Shown: piece after piece, positions 26,664 through 35,051 of the stretch | How positions within the stretch are numbered: the first letter of the stretch is position 1 | How the letters are laid out: the number at the start of each line of letters is the position of its first letter | Made by a program: the position numbers and the translations under genes | The notes under the pieces: generated by a model | Databases searched by the model: none | Told to the model about the DNA's origin: nothing | The model's input: the letters and a program-made list of their open reading frames with translations, nothing else | Source of the DNA: Streptomyces pseudovenezuelae | Lineage (GTDB): Bacteria; Actinomycetota; Actinomycetes; Streptomycetales; Streptomycetaceae | Length of the DNA stretch: 64,000 nt | Direction: 5' to 3' | Assembly: GCF_029892565.1 (NCBI RefSeq) | Contig: NZ_JARXVH010000029.1 | Span: 1 to 64,000, forward strand

Positions 26664-27961
26664 ATTCCTAATGCTGTTTGTCAAGCCGTGTGAGCGGCGG
26701 GAGGCACGGCCTCGTAGGTCCGTCCGTCGCGTAGGAGCGCCCAGAGGACGTTGACGCGGCGGCGGGCCAGGGCGAGGACGGCCTGGATGTGGCGCTTGCC
26801 CTCGGAGCGTTTGCGGTCGTAGAACCGGCGGGAGTCCTCGCAGTGTCGGATGCTGAACAACGCCGAGATGTAGAAGACTCGCTGGAGTCGGCGGTTGTAG
26901 CGTCGTGGGCGGCGGAGGTTGCCGCTGATCTTGCCGGAGTCGCGGGGAACGGGAGCAACGCCGCCGAAGCCGGCGAGGCGGTCAGGAGTGCCGAAGAGAC
27001 TCATGTCGCCGCCGGTCGCGGCAAGGAACTCGGCACCGAGGATCACGCCCAGGCCGGGCATGCTGGTGATCACTTCGAAGTCCCGATGTTCGCGAAACCG
27101 GGCCTCGATCGCCTTGTCGAGTTCGGCGACCTGCTGGTTGAGGGCCATCACTTCCCGCGCGAGTGTGTGCACCATCTGGGCGGTCAGTTGTTCGCCGGGC
27201 AGGCTGGTGTGCTGGCGTCCGGCGGCTTCCAGAGCTGTCTCGGCGAGCCGGTCAGGGCGCAGGACCTTGCGGTTGCGCAGCCAGGTCTCGAGCCTCTTCT
27301 TGCCTGTCCGGCGCAGGGAGGCCGGGGTCTGGTAGCCGGTCAGCAGCATGAGCGGGCCGGTGTTGGTGAGGTCCAGTGCCCGTTCCAGGCCCGGGAAGAT
27401 GCCGGTGAGCTGGGCGCGGAGCCGGTTGACGGTGCGGGTGCGGTCGGCGACCAGGTCCGTGCGACGCCCGGTGAGGATCTTGAGGTCGGTGACGGTCTCG
27501 TCGCTGGTGCGTAAGGGGTGCAGGTCGCGGCGGATGCGGGTCTGGTCAGCGATGACGGCGGCGTTTTTGCCGTCGGTTTTGCCTTCGCCGCGGTAGCTCT
27601 CGGAGGCGCGGTGAATGGCCCGGCCGGAGATGTAGTGCACTGGCTGGTCGTGGTTGAACAGGATGGTGATGGCCAGGGCGGCTCCGCCGTCGGCCAGGTC
27701 GATGCCCCAGGTCACGTCATCACCCAGGGCCAGGACGTCGGTGAAAAGTTCCAAGAGTTCGGGTTCGTCGTTGGCGACGCGTCGGGACAGCAGCCGGTGG
27801 CCGCTCTCGTCGATCGCGACGCAGTGGTGGTGCGTCTTGCCTGCGTCGATGCCGGCCCAGATCATGGCCATGTGGTGCCTCCGCGCGGTGTGGTCCTTGT
27901 GCCTCCCGACGGACGACCTCGCTGTCGATTCCCTACTCAGCGATCATTCGCAATTCCTAAT
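26664..27961. mobile_element. IS110-family insertion sequence
   Basis: A 9-bp direct repeat, ATTCCTAAT, borders the transposase gene at 26664-26672 and 27953-27961. No terminal inverted repeats are visible, as expected for IS110. The non-coding sequence beyond the transposase start is short (about 80 bases to the repeat). The bridge-RNA region, if it follows the IS110 subgroup plan, would lie at about 27872-27960; I cannot define its loops. Confidence 0.7.
26681..27871 (-). CDS. IS110-family transposase
   Basis: A 396-residue intact transposase. The N-terminal RuvC-like DEDD domain has GIDAGKTHHHCVAID (first Asp), TWGIDLADGGAAL and GKTDGKNAAVIADQ. The C-terminal transposase_20 domain has ITSMPGLGVILGAEFLAATG, the catalytic-Ser-type region DRLAGFGGVAPVPRDSGKIS and RRVFYISAL-like helices. 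It performs RNA-guided recombination in this family. Full length and uninterrupted, it is probably still mobile. Confidence 0.92.
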   Translation of the reverse strand: MAMIWAGIDAGKTHHHCVAIDESGHRLLSRRVANDEPELLELFTDVLALGDDVTWGIDLADGGAALAITILFNHDQPVHYISGRAIHRASESYRGEGKTDGKNAAVIADQTRIRRDLHPLRTSDETVTDLKILTGRRTDLVADRTRTVNRLRAQLTGIFPGLERALDLTNTGPLMLLTGYQTPASLRRTGKKRLETWLRNRKVLRPDRLAETALEAAGRQHTSLPGEQLTAQMVHTLAREVMALNQQVAELDKAIEARFREHRDFEVITSMPGLGVILGAEFLAATGGDMSLFGTPDRLAGFGGVAPVPRDSGKISGNLRRPRRYNRRLQRVFYISALFSIRHCEDSRRFYDRKRSEGKRHIQAVLALARRRVNVLWALLRDGRTYEAVPPAAHTA

Positions 27962-28099
27962 TGGCAGCCGAGTCGTCGTGGGGCACCGGGCGGCCAATCA
28001 GTGGAAGCCACAAGCGGCAGAGCTTTTTGAACCACACCCGGTGCCCCTGGGTGGGTGAACCATACGAGGGGCTCACCGCGTCCCGCAGAACAACGTAGG

Positions 28100-28972
28100 G
28101 AGCTTCTTCGAGTTGGCCACCGATCAGGTGACGGTCCATGAAGCGCAACGAGCGAGGCCCCCGGGCTGTTGATCGAGATGTCTGACGTCTCAACCACATT
28201 GCTCGGGGGCCTCGTTGGTCATCTATCCTGCCGCACTCGACCTGCCCCATGCGCTCGTGGAGCGGGTCACGATGCTCATCGTCACCCGTGAGGGTGACCG
28301 GCGCTGCAAGCTCCGCCCGTCCCAGCGCGCGATGGTGGCACTGGTGTACCTGCGCGAACACACCACCCTGGCGAAGATCGCTGCCGGGTTCGGGATCAGC
28401 GAGTCCACCGCCCACGCCTACACCAGCACGGTCATCCGCCTGCTCGCCGAACGTGCGCCGGGCCTGCTGAAGGTCCTGCGCGAGGCCGATGCGGACTTCG
28501 TCCTGCTGGACGGCACGCTCGCCGAGTGCGACCGGGTCGGCGACGGCCGGGCCGACTACTCCCACAAACACCGCCGGCACGGGGTGAACGTGCAGGTGGT
28601 CACCAACCCAGGCGGCCGGCTGCTGTGGCTCTCACCCGCACTGCCCGGCCGGACTCACGACCTGACCGCCGCCCGCACCCACCGGATCATCCGCATCTGC
28701 GAGCGCCAGGGCGTCCCCATCCTGGCCGACCTCGCCTACCAGGGCGGCGGCCCCTGGGTGAGCACCGGCATCAAACGCAGGCCCCTGCAGGAACTCACCC
28801 TCACCGAGAAGACCCTCAACCGGGCCCTGGCCGCGGCACGGGCACCGGTCGAGCGCGGCGTCGCACGCCTGAAGTCCTGGCGCATCTTCCGCAGATCCCG
28901 ATGCAGTCCAAACCGCATGACGTCAATCGCCAAAGCCATCCTCACCCTGGAGCGGCAACGCTGAAGAAGCTC
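28100..28972. mobile_element. IS5-family (ISL2-like) insertion sequence
   Basis: Terminal inverted repeat GAGCTTCTTC at 28100-28109 and GAAGAAGCTC at 28963-28972 enclose the transposase gene, 873 bp in all. The flanks (AGG, ACT) do not match, so one side may have been rearranged. A long inverted repeat (CGAGGCCCCCGGGC, about 28150-28163, with GCTCGGGGGCCTCG, about 28200-28213) lies just before the gene. The right end truncates the JmjC gene. Its left subterminal sequence is shared with the MITE at 48789-48925. Confidence 0.7.
28215..28964 (+). CDS. IS5-family DDE transposase
   Basis: A 249-residue protein with an N-terminal HTH (LREHTTLAKIAAGFGISEST) and a DDE_Tnp_4 (HARBI1-like) catalytic core. 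The first Asp lies in DFVLLDGTLAECDRV, the second in LSPALPGRTHDLTAARTH, and the final Glu in APVERGVARLKSWRIFRR. It is full length for the ISL2/IS1031 groups and uninterrupted. It cuts and pastes the 0.87-kb element and could mobilise the related MITE at 48.8 kb. Confidence 0.85.
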   Translation: MVIYPAALDLPHALVERVTMLIVTREGDRRCKLRPSQRAMVALVYLREHTTLAKIAAGFGISESTAHAYTSTVIRLLAERAPGLLKVLREADADFVLLDGTLAECDRVGDGRADYSHKHRRHGVNVQVVTNPGGRLLWLSPALPGRTHDLTAARTHRIIRICERQGVPILADLAYQGGGPWVSTGIKRRPLQELTLTEKTLNRALAAARAPVERGVARLKSWRIFRRSRCSPNRMTSIAKAILTLERQR

Positions 28973-29466
28973 ACTGAGCGAGATCGACGCGCGCGGCGCG
29001 GGCAGGGCGGCGAGTCCGGTCCGCCGGGCGTGGTCCACCAGGTCCTGGGGGGGTCAGGCCCGGCCAACGCCTTTCCGACGTGGTCGAGCATGGTGGTGGC
29101 CGCGGCCAGAACGGCTTCGTCGTCCAGTGGGCGGGCGGGGATGTTCATACCCTTGGCCGACAGCTTCTGCAGGCTGCGGAAGAGGTCACGCATGTGGATC
29201 TCGCGGATCGTCAGCGACAGGTGCACGGACAGGCCGCCGCTGCCGACGGCCTGGTGGGGGAAGCCGCGCGGAATGTAGAGGACGTCGCTGGCGTACATCG
29301 TCGTGCGCAGCACCTCGGCCGGCGGCTCTCCCTCCACTCTGCCGAGCCGCCAGTCGCCGTTCGCCGGCCCCTCGTGGACGCGCCAGTCCTTGCTGCCGTT
29401 CAGCTGCAGGACGAGCACGTCGGGGTGTCCGGCGGTGTGACGAAGCAGAACGCCACCACGGGCCAC
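28973..29466 (-). pseudogene. JmjC/cupin_4-type oxygenase, truncated
   Basis: GTG 29466 has a good ribosome binding site (GGAGA) ten bases after the adenylation-enzyme stop. HTAGHPDVLVLQLNGSKDWR carries the HxD iron ligands and the cupin_4 strand, and SDVLYIPRGFPHQAVGSGGL carries the distal His. The following helices read FRSLQKLSAKGMNIPARPLD. A run of seven Gs on the plus strand (29048-29054) breaks the frame before LVDHARRTGLAALPAPRASI, and the IS5 element removes the rest. The N-terminal strands of a normal cupin_4 protein are also missing. It probably encoded a 2-oxoglutarate/Fe hydroxylase acting in the peptide pathway. Confidence 0.65.
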
Positions 29467-29476
29467 TGGAGTTCTC

Positions 29477-30880
29477 CTAATCTTCTCCTCGGGGGAAAGG
29501 GTCGCCCAATGAGGCCCGTCTGATCTTTCCGCTCGCTGTCCTTGGAAGAGAACCCGTTGGTGCCGTCTTGATCAAGGGAGCGACTATCCCCAGAGCCCCG
29601 GAAATTATCCTAATCTTCTCCTCGGGGGACTTTGTATGACCATTCCGAATTTCCACGAAGCACCTAGGCGTCGTGCCCCCCATCACAGCCACATCGCTGA
29701 CTTCGGGAAGCAGACGAACCTCATATTCAAGACGCGCCAGGGTCACGTCATCGTCCGAGGACAGCCTCCCGACGATGAAGAGATAACCTTCCTGGTTCAC
29801 GAACCCCAGATCGCCGGTGGGCAGGACGGCCGGATCGTCAGATCTGAGGTCCGCCGGACGCAAAGACACAGTGATTTCCCCCATGGCGCCGGGCGGGACC
29901 TCCTGCCTGTCGCGGCGGATCTGCACCTGAACTCCCGGCAAGGGTTTGCCGACCGAGCCGGGATACTTCAACCACTCCGCTGTTGTGATTTCCGTGATCG
30001 TGCCTCTGGATGTGCCGTAGTACTCGTGAAGCACCGGGCCCAGCAGCTCGATCGCGGACCGCTTGACAGCCGGTGGGCAGGCGGCGCCGCCATGGAAGAC
30101 CGCACGTAGCCGTCGGTCGGGGGCCCGGCCCGCCTCGACGACATCGAGCAGGCAGTCTGGGGGCAGCATTGCGCTGTCGGCGCCGAACCGGTCGGCCAGG
30201 TCGGCGAAACCGTTGGGCGACCACGTACGTTGGACCACCACGGCGCTGCCTGCCTGGAGCGCGTAGAGTGCGGGGCCGAGAGTGCCCAGGTGGTACGTGG
30301 GGCCGGCCATGATGTGCGGCCCGAAGCTGATACCCGCGGCGTAGCGTTCCTCGACGGCGACTCCCTTGTATGGGCGCCAGGGATGGGCACGGGGCACACC
30401 TTGAGGCGCGCCCGTCGTACCCGACGTGGAGAACGCGAGAAAGCCGGCTCGCTGCCGGGGTGCCGGTGCGACCAGCGCAACCTGTGGAGCCGATTGCAAC
30501 AGCAACGTGTCGGTCACTACGGGGCAGGGAAGTAACTTGTCCAGGCTTGCGGCTTCGACGCTCGCCACATGCATCGTGACGTTCATGTCGGCAAAGAGGG
30601 ATCCGACCGTCTCGGCCGTCATTTCCCCGGTCTCGACCGGGAAGAGGCCGTATCCGTACTTGAGGGCCGCCAGCGCCAACGCGAAGAACCGCGGCCCCGT
30701 CGGTATGTCGGTAGAAATCATGCTGTCGTGGTCCATGCCAATGGTGGCCAGGCCCTCTCCCAGCCTGTCGGCCCTGTCGGTCAGCTGGCTAAAGGTGTAG
30801 GTGCCGTCGTTGCCTACTGCGGCAATTCGATCTGGATGGAGCTGCGCTGTTTGCCATGGATTCCACACATACGCTTTCAA
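29477..30880 (-). CDS. stand-alone AMP-binding adenylation enzyme
   Basis: A 467-residue ANL-superfamily enzyme. The P-loop motif FSTSGTTGAPQGVPRAH (A3), YYGTSRGTITEI (A5), TGDLGFVNQEGYLFIVGR (A7/A8) and PRTASGKIRR (A10, with the catalytic Lys) are all present. It activates a carboxylic or amino acid as the AMP ester and would load the carrier protein just upstream. Its TTG start overlaps the carrier stop (TTGA), a sign of coupled translation. The substrate pocket cannot be assigned by eye. A 21-bp segment near the 3' end (29608-29628) recurs over the stop codon (about 29476-29496). Confidence 0.85.
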   Translation of the reverse strand: MKAYVWNPWQTAQLHPDRIAAVGNDGTYTFSQLTDRADRLGEGLATIGMDHDSMISTDIPTGPRFFALALAALKYGYGLFPVETGEMTAETVGSLFADMNVTMHVASVEAASLDKLLPCPVVTDTLLLQSAPQVALVAPAPRQRAGFLAFSTSGTTGAPQGVPRAHPWRPYKGVAVEERYAAGISFGPHIMAGPTYHLGTLGPALYALQAGSAVVVQRTWSPNGFADLADRFGADSAMLPPDCLLDVVEAGRAPDRRLRAVFHGGAACPPAVKRSAIELLGPVLHEYYGTSRGTITEITTAEWLKYPGSVGKPLPGVQVQIRRDRQEVPPGAMGEITVSLRPADLRSDDPAVLPTGDLGFVNQEGYLFIVGRLSSDDDVTLARLEYEVRLLPEVSDVAVMGGTTPRCFVEIRNGHTKSPEEKIRIISGALGIVAPLIKTAPTGSLPRTASGKIRRASLGDPFPRGED

Positions 30881-31164
30881 AGCCGATCTCCTTGCGAGTC
30901 GCCGCTGCCCACGGCGGCATCCGCATGGGGCTCTCGGCCCCCGAGCACGGCCGCCAACTCCCCGAAATTCGGTGTACGCAGGACCAGTGTCGCGTCAAGC
31001 AACTTGCCTAGGCGCTGCTCTAATGCGGTCGTGATCTCGACCGCCTCGATGGAGTCTCCGCCGAGCGAGAAGAAACTGTCTGCGGAGGATACTTCGCGGC
31101 CGAAGACCTCCTCGACTGCGGCAAGGACGTGACTGAGGGCGGCGTTCGGCGGTGTAGTGCTCAT
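30877..31164 (-). CDS. stand-alone peptidyl/acyl carrier protein
   Basis: A 95-residue protein with the phosphopantetheine attachment site FSLGGDSIEAVEI (Ser in GGDS) and the four-helix PCP pattern (LSHVLAAVEEVFGREVSSAD, ALEQRLGKLLDATLVLRTPN, FGELAAVLGG). It carries the activated acyl or aminoacyl group as a thioester between the adenylation and condensation proteins. Its ATG overlaps the condensation gene's stop (31161-31164) and its stop overlaps the next start. The tail after residue 78 is polar and unconserved. Confidence 0.9.
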   Translation of the reverse strand: MSTTPPNAALSHVLAAVEEVFGREVSSADSFFSLGGDSIEAVEITTALEQRLGKLLDATLVLRTPNFGELAAVLGGREPHADAAVGSGDSQGDRL

Positions 31165-32495
31165 ACACCCATCCCTCCGAATTTCTGGACAGTCGACGGA
31201 GAAAGGCCGTCAATGAGAGATTTCGCTATGTTCTGCGCCAGCGGGCGCCCAACGCGCTGCCCGTCGAACAAAAGAGAGACCTCTATACCGTCCAGATACT
31301 CGTCACACCGCAGATGCAATGCATAGGTGTCAACCCAGGAGATGCCCATGAGTGGATAGGCGCTTGAATCGACCCGCAGGGCCTCTTCCTGACGGGTGGG
31401 GGCCATCTCCCTCTCAATCTGCCTGATGTTGATGAAGATGCCCGGATCCAGTTTGCGGCCGTCCACTTCGAACTCGCGAATCAACGTGCGCAGTCCCTGG
31501 GAGTCCATCTGCTGGAACCGCAATGCGTCGAGCATCTGCCCGCCGACCTCTGCACAGACGTCGAGAAACCCCGCGCCGGCGTCACATACTTTGAGGGGGC
31601 CCGCGCTGGCGAACATGCCAACCACATCATGCTCGGCCGACCTTCTTGAGTCCATGGAGGTCCACAGGCTCACCTCCTTGCGGCCGGAGTGCCGGTATAA
31701 GGCGCGAACGAACGCGCTCACAATGCACTGCATCACGGTGCAGCCTGCCGACCTGCTGGTCTCCCTGATCGCGTCCATGACTTCGCCGGAAAGGACCTCC
31801 TCCACCACACCGCTCTCCGTCGGCACAGCTCCTTCCGGGCACCGCCAGGAGTGGTGCGCCTCATGCGCGAGCCTGTCGCGCCAGCTGTCCCGGACACGCT
31901 CCATGTGCGCTATTCCGAAGCTCTTGCGCTGACGATGAGCCGCCTCGGCGAACGACGATGCCGTCCACGGGACGGACTCTCCCCGCACCAGTGCCGTGTA
32001 GTCCCGCCAGATCTCGCGGGAGAAGAGGTCCAGCGCCCGACTGTCGAACACGAGGTTCTGGAACGTTGCGAGGAATGCGTGGCACTCCCCGTCACGACGG
32101 AGCAGCCGAAACTTGAACGGCCGACCTCCGTCAGGCCATGGCGCCACGAAGTCGCGGGACAGCAGCAGTGAGGCATAGCGGGAGAACTGCTGGGCGGAAG
32201 ATGCCTTCACGGCCTGATGGTCGACGGTCTTCTCCGTCACGCCCAAGGGACGTACACGCTGGGCACGCACCGGATCCTTACCGGCGGTCGGCAGCAGGTC
32301 CATGCACAGCGCATCGTGCCGTCTGACGAAAGAGTCCACTGCCTGCTCGAAGAGAGCGGGGTCGAACTCGCCGGTGATCTCGCATGCGTACCAGACGTTT
32401 TTGCGTGACACCCCCGGTCCGGGAGATTGCGCATAGTATCGATCTTGGCCATACGTGAACGGAACAGGCTGCTGTTCCTGTACGTCGTCCGTCAT
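31161..32495 (-). CDS. stand-alone condensation-domain protein with degenerate HHxxxDG
   Basis: A 444-residue NRPS C-domain fold. FTYGQDRYYAQSPGPG is the N-terminal motif, FEQAVDSFVRRHDALCM is C2-like, SMDSRRSAEHDVVGMFA matches the C5 region and INIRQIERE and YLDGIEVSLLFDG form the end. The active-site motif is QNLVFDS where HHxxxDG is expected: both His are replaced and Gly is Ser, with only Asp retained. It may be a non-canonical acyltransferase or a docking scaffold. ATG 32495 is chosen because it overlaps the exporter stop (ATGA). Confidence 0.8.
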   Translation of the reverse strand: MTDDVQEQQPVPFTYGQDRYYAQSPGPGVSRKNVWYACEITGEFDPALFEQAVDSFVRRHDALCMDLLPTAGKDPVRAQRVRPLGVTEKTVDHQAVKASSAQQFSRYASLLLSRDFVAPWPDGGRPFKFRLLRRDGECHAFLATFQNLVFDSRALDLFSREIWRDYTALVRGESVPWTASSFAEAAHRQRKSFGIAHMERVRDSWRDRLAHEAHHSWRCPEGAVPTESGVVEEVLSGEVMDAIRETSRSAGCTVMQCIVSAFVRALYRHSGRKEVSLWTSMDSRRSAEHDVVGMFASAGPLKVCDAGAGFLDVCAEVGGQMLDALRFQQMDSQGLRTLIREFEVDGRKLDPGIFINIRQIEREMAPTRQEEALRVDSSAYPLMGISWVDTYALHLRCDEYLDGIEVSLLFDGQRVGRPLAQNIAKSLIDGLSPSTVQKFGGMGV

Positions 32496-34795
32496 GAAAG
32501 ACAAAGGAACTCACTCCCATTTTCTTTGAGCCAGGCCGGGGTGCCCTTCTCCACTATCTTTCCCTCCCGTACCACGAGGACTTGGTCCGCGTATTCCAGG
32601 ACAGTCAGCCGGTGTGCTATAGCCACCACGGTGATTCCCGATTTCATCAGTCCGTGGAAGATCTCCTTCTCCATGACTGGATCCAGGGCCCCGGACGCCT
32701 CATCGAGAACAAGCAGGCGCGGCTTCCTCGCCAACGCGCGGGCAAGAATGACGCGCTGCCGTTGTCCGCCCGAGAGGCCATGTCCGCCAGGACCGACGAG
32801 GGTGTCGTATCCCATGGGGAAGGCAGTGAGCTCCTCGTGGATGCGGGCTAGTTTGACAACTTTGACCACATCATCCTCGGTAACGTCCTCGAGACCGAAT
32901 GTGATGTTCTCGCGAATTGATCCGGCGAACAGATGAGCATTCTGGTTCACATAGCCGATCTTCCGTCGATAACTGGGTCGATCGACTGTGGCCAGGTCCG
33001 TGCCGTCCACCATGACGGTGCCTCCGGTGGGTACACGCAAAGCGGCTAGCAGCATCCCCAGCGTCGACTTTCCGGAACCTGAGCGCCCGAGGACGGCGAC
33101 GAACTGACCGGGTTCTATCGTCACATTCACGTCGGACAACGCTGGACGATGACTTCCGGCGTACTGAAATGAAAGCCCTTCCGTCCTGATAGCAGCGGCC
33201 TCAGTGGTGGTCCTGCCGGTGGGCAGCCCGCGTGGTTCGGGCTTGGCCCGCAGGATGTCGTCCAGCCTCGCCAGCGCGGGACCCACCGAGGCGAGTTGCG
33301 CAGCCGCGTCGAATAGGCTCTCCAGCGGGGCGAACAGAGCGATCGTCAGCGTCATGAACGCGATGGTTCCGCCGAGCGAGGCATCGCCGGCCAGCGCTCG
33401 CCACGTACCGACCAGGAGGACGGCAATGGGAGCGACAAACTGAAGAGCTCGGCTCAGTGAAGTGCAAACCGAGAGTCGCAACTGGGTGGAGAGGCGTGTG
33501 TTGACCTCGCGGACGAGCACATGAGACCAGCGTTCAGCCGCCTCTCCCTCCACACCAGCAGCTTTGAGGGTCGTGATGCTCTCCAGCATGTCCATGAGCT
33601 CGTTCTGGGTACGCGTCTGCTGCTCCAGAACCTCATAGTTCATACGGGTCTGCTGGCGCCATGTGATGGAGAGGACGCCGACCTGGCCGGCGATCAGACC
33701 GATCACCAGGCAGGCCAGTACGGGGTCGACAACGAGGATGGCCACCAGATAAACGGCTATCAGGATGCTGTCGAGTGCCGCCGACACCGCCGTGATGCTC
33801 AGCACACGATTGAGATTGCTGCCGGTGCGGACCCGCATCGCGAGATCACCGGAGCTGTGGACCGTGAAGAAGTCGTATGGCAGCGCAGTGAGATGTTCGA
33901 CGATGCCCCAGGTCAAACTCTTCTCGATGGCGGCCTGACGTTTCACCAGCAAGGATGAGCGGACGATTTGCAGGACGAGAAACAGCGCACAGAGAACTCC
34001 CAGCCCCACGGTGACGAGGGACAGTCGGCTGTTCAGCCGACCGGGGAGCACATGGCCGACAAGGAAGCTGATTGCAAGCGGCAGAGCGAATTCAAAGCCC
34101 AGCAGCACCATCGACACGGCGGCGATTCTGGTGAGTTCCTTCTTGGGGGGGATGAGGTGCTGCAGCCGATGCCAGGGGGTTGCCTGGAGCCGACGCCGGG
34201 AGGGCTCCTTGACCGCCTTGCTCGTGCCAGGCAGGGCTGCCGGCGCGATAGGGGCCTCGAACTCTATGGCGACGCCTGTAAAAGCCTTGGCGATGGATTC
34301 ACGGCTCAGCCGTCTGTGTCCGACCGCAGGGTCGACGACGTCGGTGTAATTGCGCGTCGAACGCTCCAGCACCACGAAGTGATTGAAATTCCAGAAGAGT
34401 ATGCTGCCCGGCGGCAGCAGCTGCAGACCGTCCAGATCCGCTCGCACTCCCCTGCCTTTCAGTCCATGGGACCGCGCGGCCTCAAGGAGGGAACGTGCCG
34501 AGGAACCGTTGGTTCCGGAGCTGACGAGTTCACGGATCTGGTCAAGTTCCGCATCGATACCGTGATGACGGAGTGTCATGACCAGACAAGCTGGACCGCA
34601 GTCGCTCACCTGGGTCTGGTAGCAGATCGGGATACGTGCCCGACCCCGGTTTCCGCGGTACGCACGCCACGCTTCGGGCCGCAGGAAGTGCCGCGGGCTG
34701 CGGAAGAACGAACGACCATCGAGTACGGACCCGAGTCCATCCTGTCCATGACGATGCTCAAGGGCTTCTTGGCGAAAGCGTGTATTACCCGTCAT
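32492..34795 (-). CDS. peptidase-containing ABC exporter (C39, double-glycine type)
   Basis: A 767-residue bifunctional exporter. A C39 cysteine peptidase lies at residues about 55-190, with Cys66 in TQVSDCGPACLVM, His in FWNFNHFVVLE and Asp in DVVDPAVG. Six transmembrane helices span about 225-500. The ATPase has GRSGSGKST (Walker A), LSGGQRQRV (signature) and RLLVLDEAS (Walker B). Family members cut leader peptides after a GG motif and export the core. The 37-codon gene just upstream ends its leader in GG, so it is the evident substrate. The N-terminal 55 residues are unusually long, so the start may lie further in. Confidence 0.93.
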   Translation of the reverse strand: MTGNTRFRQEALEHRHGQDGLGSVLDGRSFFRSPRHFLRPEAWRAYRGNRGRARIPICYQTQVSDCGPACLVMTLRHHGIDAELDQIRELVSSGTNGSSARSLLEAARSHGLKGRGVRADLDGLQLLPPGSILFWNFNHFVVLERSTRNYTDVVDPAVGHRRLSRESIAKAFTGVAIEFEAPIAPAALPGTSKAVKEPSRRRLQATPWHRLQHLIPPKKELTRIAAVSMVLLGFEFALPLAISFLVGHVLPGRLNSRLSLVTVGLGVLCALFLVLQIVRSSLLVKRQAAIEKSLTWGIVEHLTALPYDFFTVHSSGDLAMRVRTGSNLNRVLSITAVSAALDSILIAVYLVAILVVDPVLACLVIGLIAGQVGVLSITWRQQTRMNYEVLEQQTRTQNELMDMLESITTLKAAGVEGEAAERWSHVLVREVNTRLSTQLRLSVCTSLSRALQFVAPIAVLLVGTWRALAGDASLGGTIAFMTLTIALFAPLESLFDAAAQLASVGPALARLDDILRAKPEPRGLPTGRTTTEAAAIRTEGLSFQYAGSHRPALSDVNVTIEPGQFVAVLGRSGSGKSTLGMLLAALRVPTGGTVMVDGTDLATVDRPSYRRKIGYVNQNAHLFAGSIRENITFGLEDVTEDDVVKVVKLARIHEELTAFPMGYDTLVGPGGHGLSGGQRQRVILARALARKPRLLVLDEASGALDPVMEKEIFHGLMKSGITVVAIAHRLTVLEYADQVLVVREGKIVEKGTPAWLKENGSEFLCLS

Positions 34796-34809
34796 TTTTC
34801 AGTCCTTAA

Positions 34810-34855
34810 GGGTGCATGGAGCGGGTGCGATTGCACGCACCCGCTCCATGCACCC
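34810..34855 (-). terminator. perfect 20-bp hairpin between precursor and exporter
   Basis: GGGTGCATGGAGCGGGTGCG (34810-34829) pairs base for base with 34836-34855 around a six-base loop. There is no long T-tract on the minus strand. In peptide operons such a hairpin after the precursor gene terminates most transcripts, or protects the precursor mRNA, while allowing some read-through into the processing genes. That role is inferred. Confidence 0.75.
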
Positions 34856-34937
34856 GATGTCCGTTCAACCGAGAATCGTGAGTCCGCTTCCCTCTGCCCT
34901 CAGGCGAGAAATCCGGTCCGCAGACGGACGGCTCCTC

Positions 34938-35051
34938 CTAGCAGCCGTCAAGGACGATGCAGCAGCCGTAGGGGACGGTAGCGGAGCCTCCGAAAAGGTC
35001 GTCCAGATCCTGGTCGGACAGTTCGGTGAGGTTGATCTGATTGTTTTCCAT
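34938..35051 (-). CDS. double-glycine leader peptide precursor (candidate RiPP)
   Basis: A 37-residue peptide too short for ordinary gene calling. An AGGAAA ribosome binding site precedes the ATG. The leader of 22 residues starts MENNQINLTE and ends LSDQDLDDLFGG, with the acidic-hydrophobic helix and GG site recognised by C39 peptidases. Cleavage would release the 15-residue core SATVPYGCCIVLDGC, which has three Cys, one Ser and one Thr. It sits first in the operon, just before a strong hairpin and the C39 exporter. No lanthipeptide synthetase or cyclodehydratase is present, so the modifying chemistry would have to come from the adenylation/carrier/condensation trio and the oxygenase. I infer a new RiPP precursor. 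Confidence 0.82.
   Translation of the reverse strand: MENNQINLTELSDQDLDDLFGGSATVPYGCCIVLDGC

Noticed and set aside
27872..27952. defined bridge RNA of the IS110 element
   Set aside because: The expected position is short and I could not identify target- and donor-binding loops by eye, so it is only mentioned within the element entry.
31161..35051. class II lanthipeptide or thiopeptide cluster
   Set aside because: The leader ends in GG and the core has Cys, Ser and Thr, but no LanM, LanB/C, YcaO or dehydratase gene lies anywhere near, so a known RiPP class is not supported.
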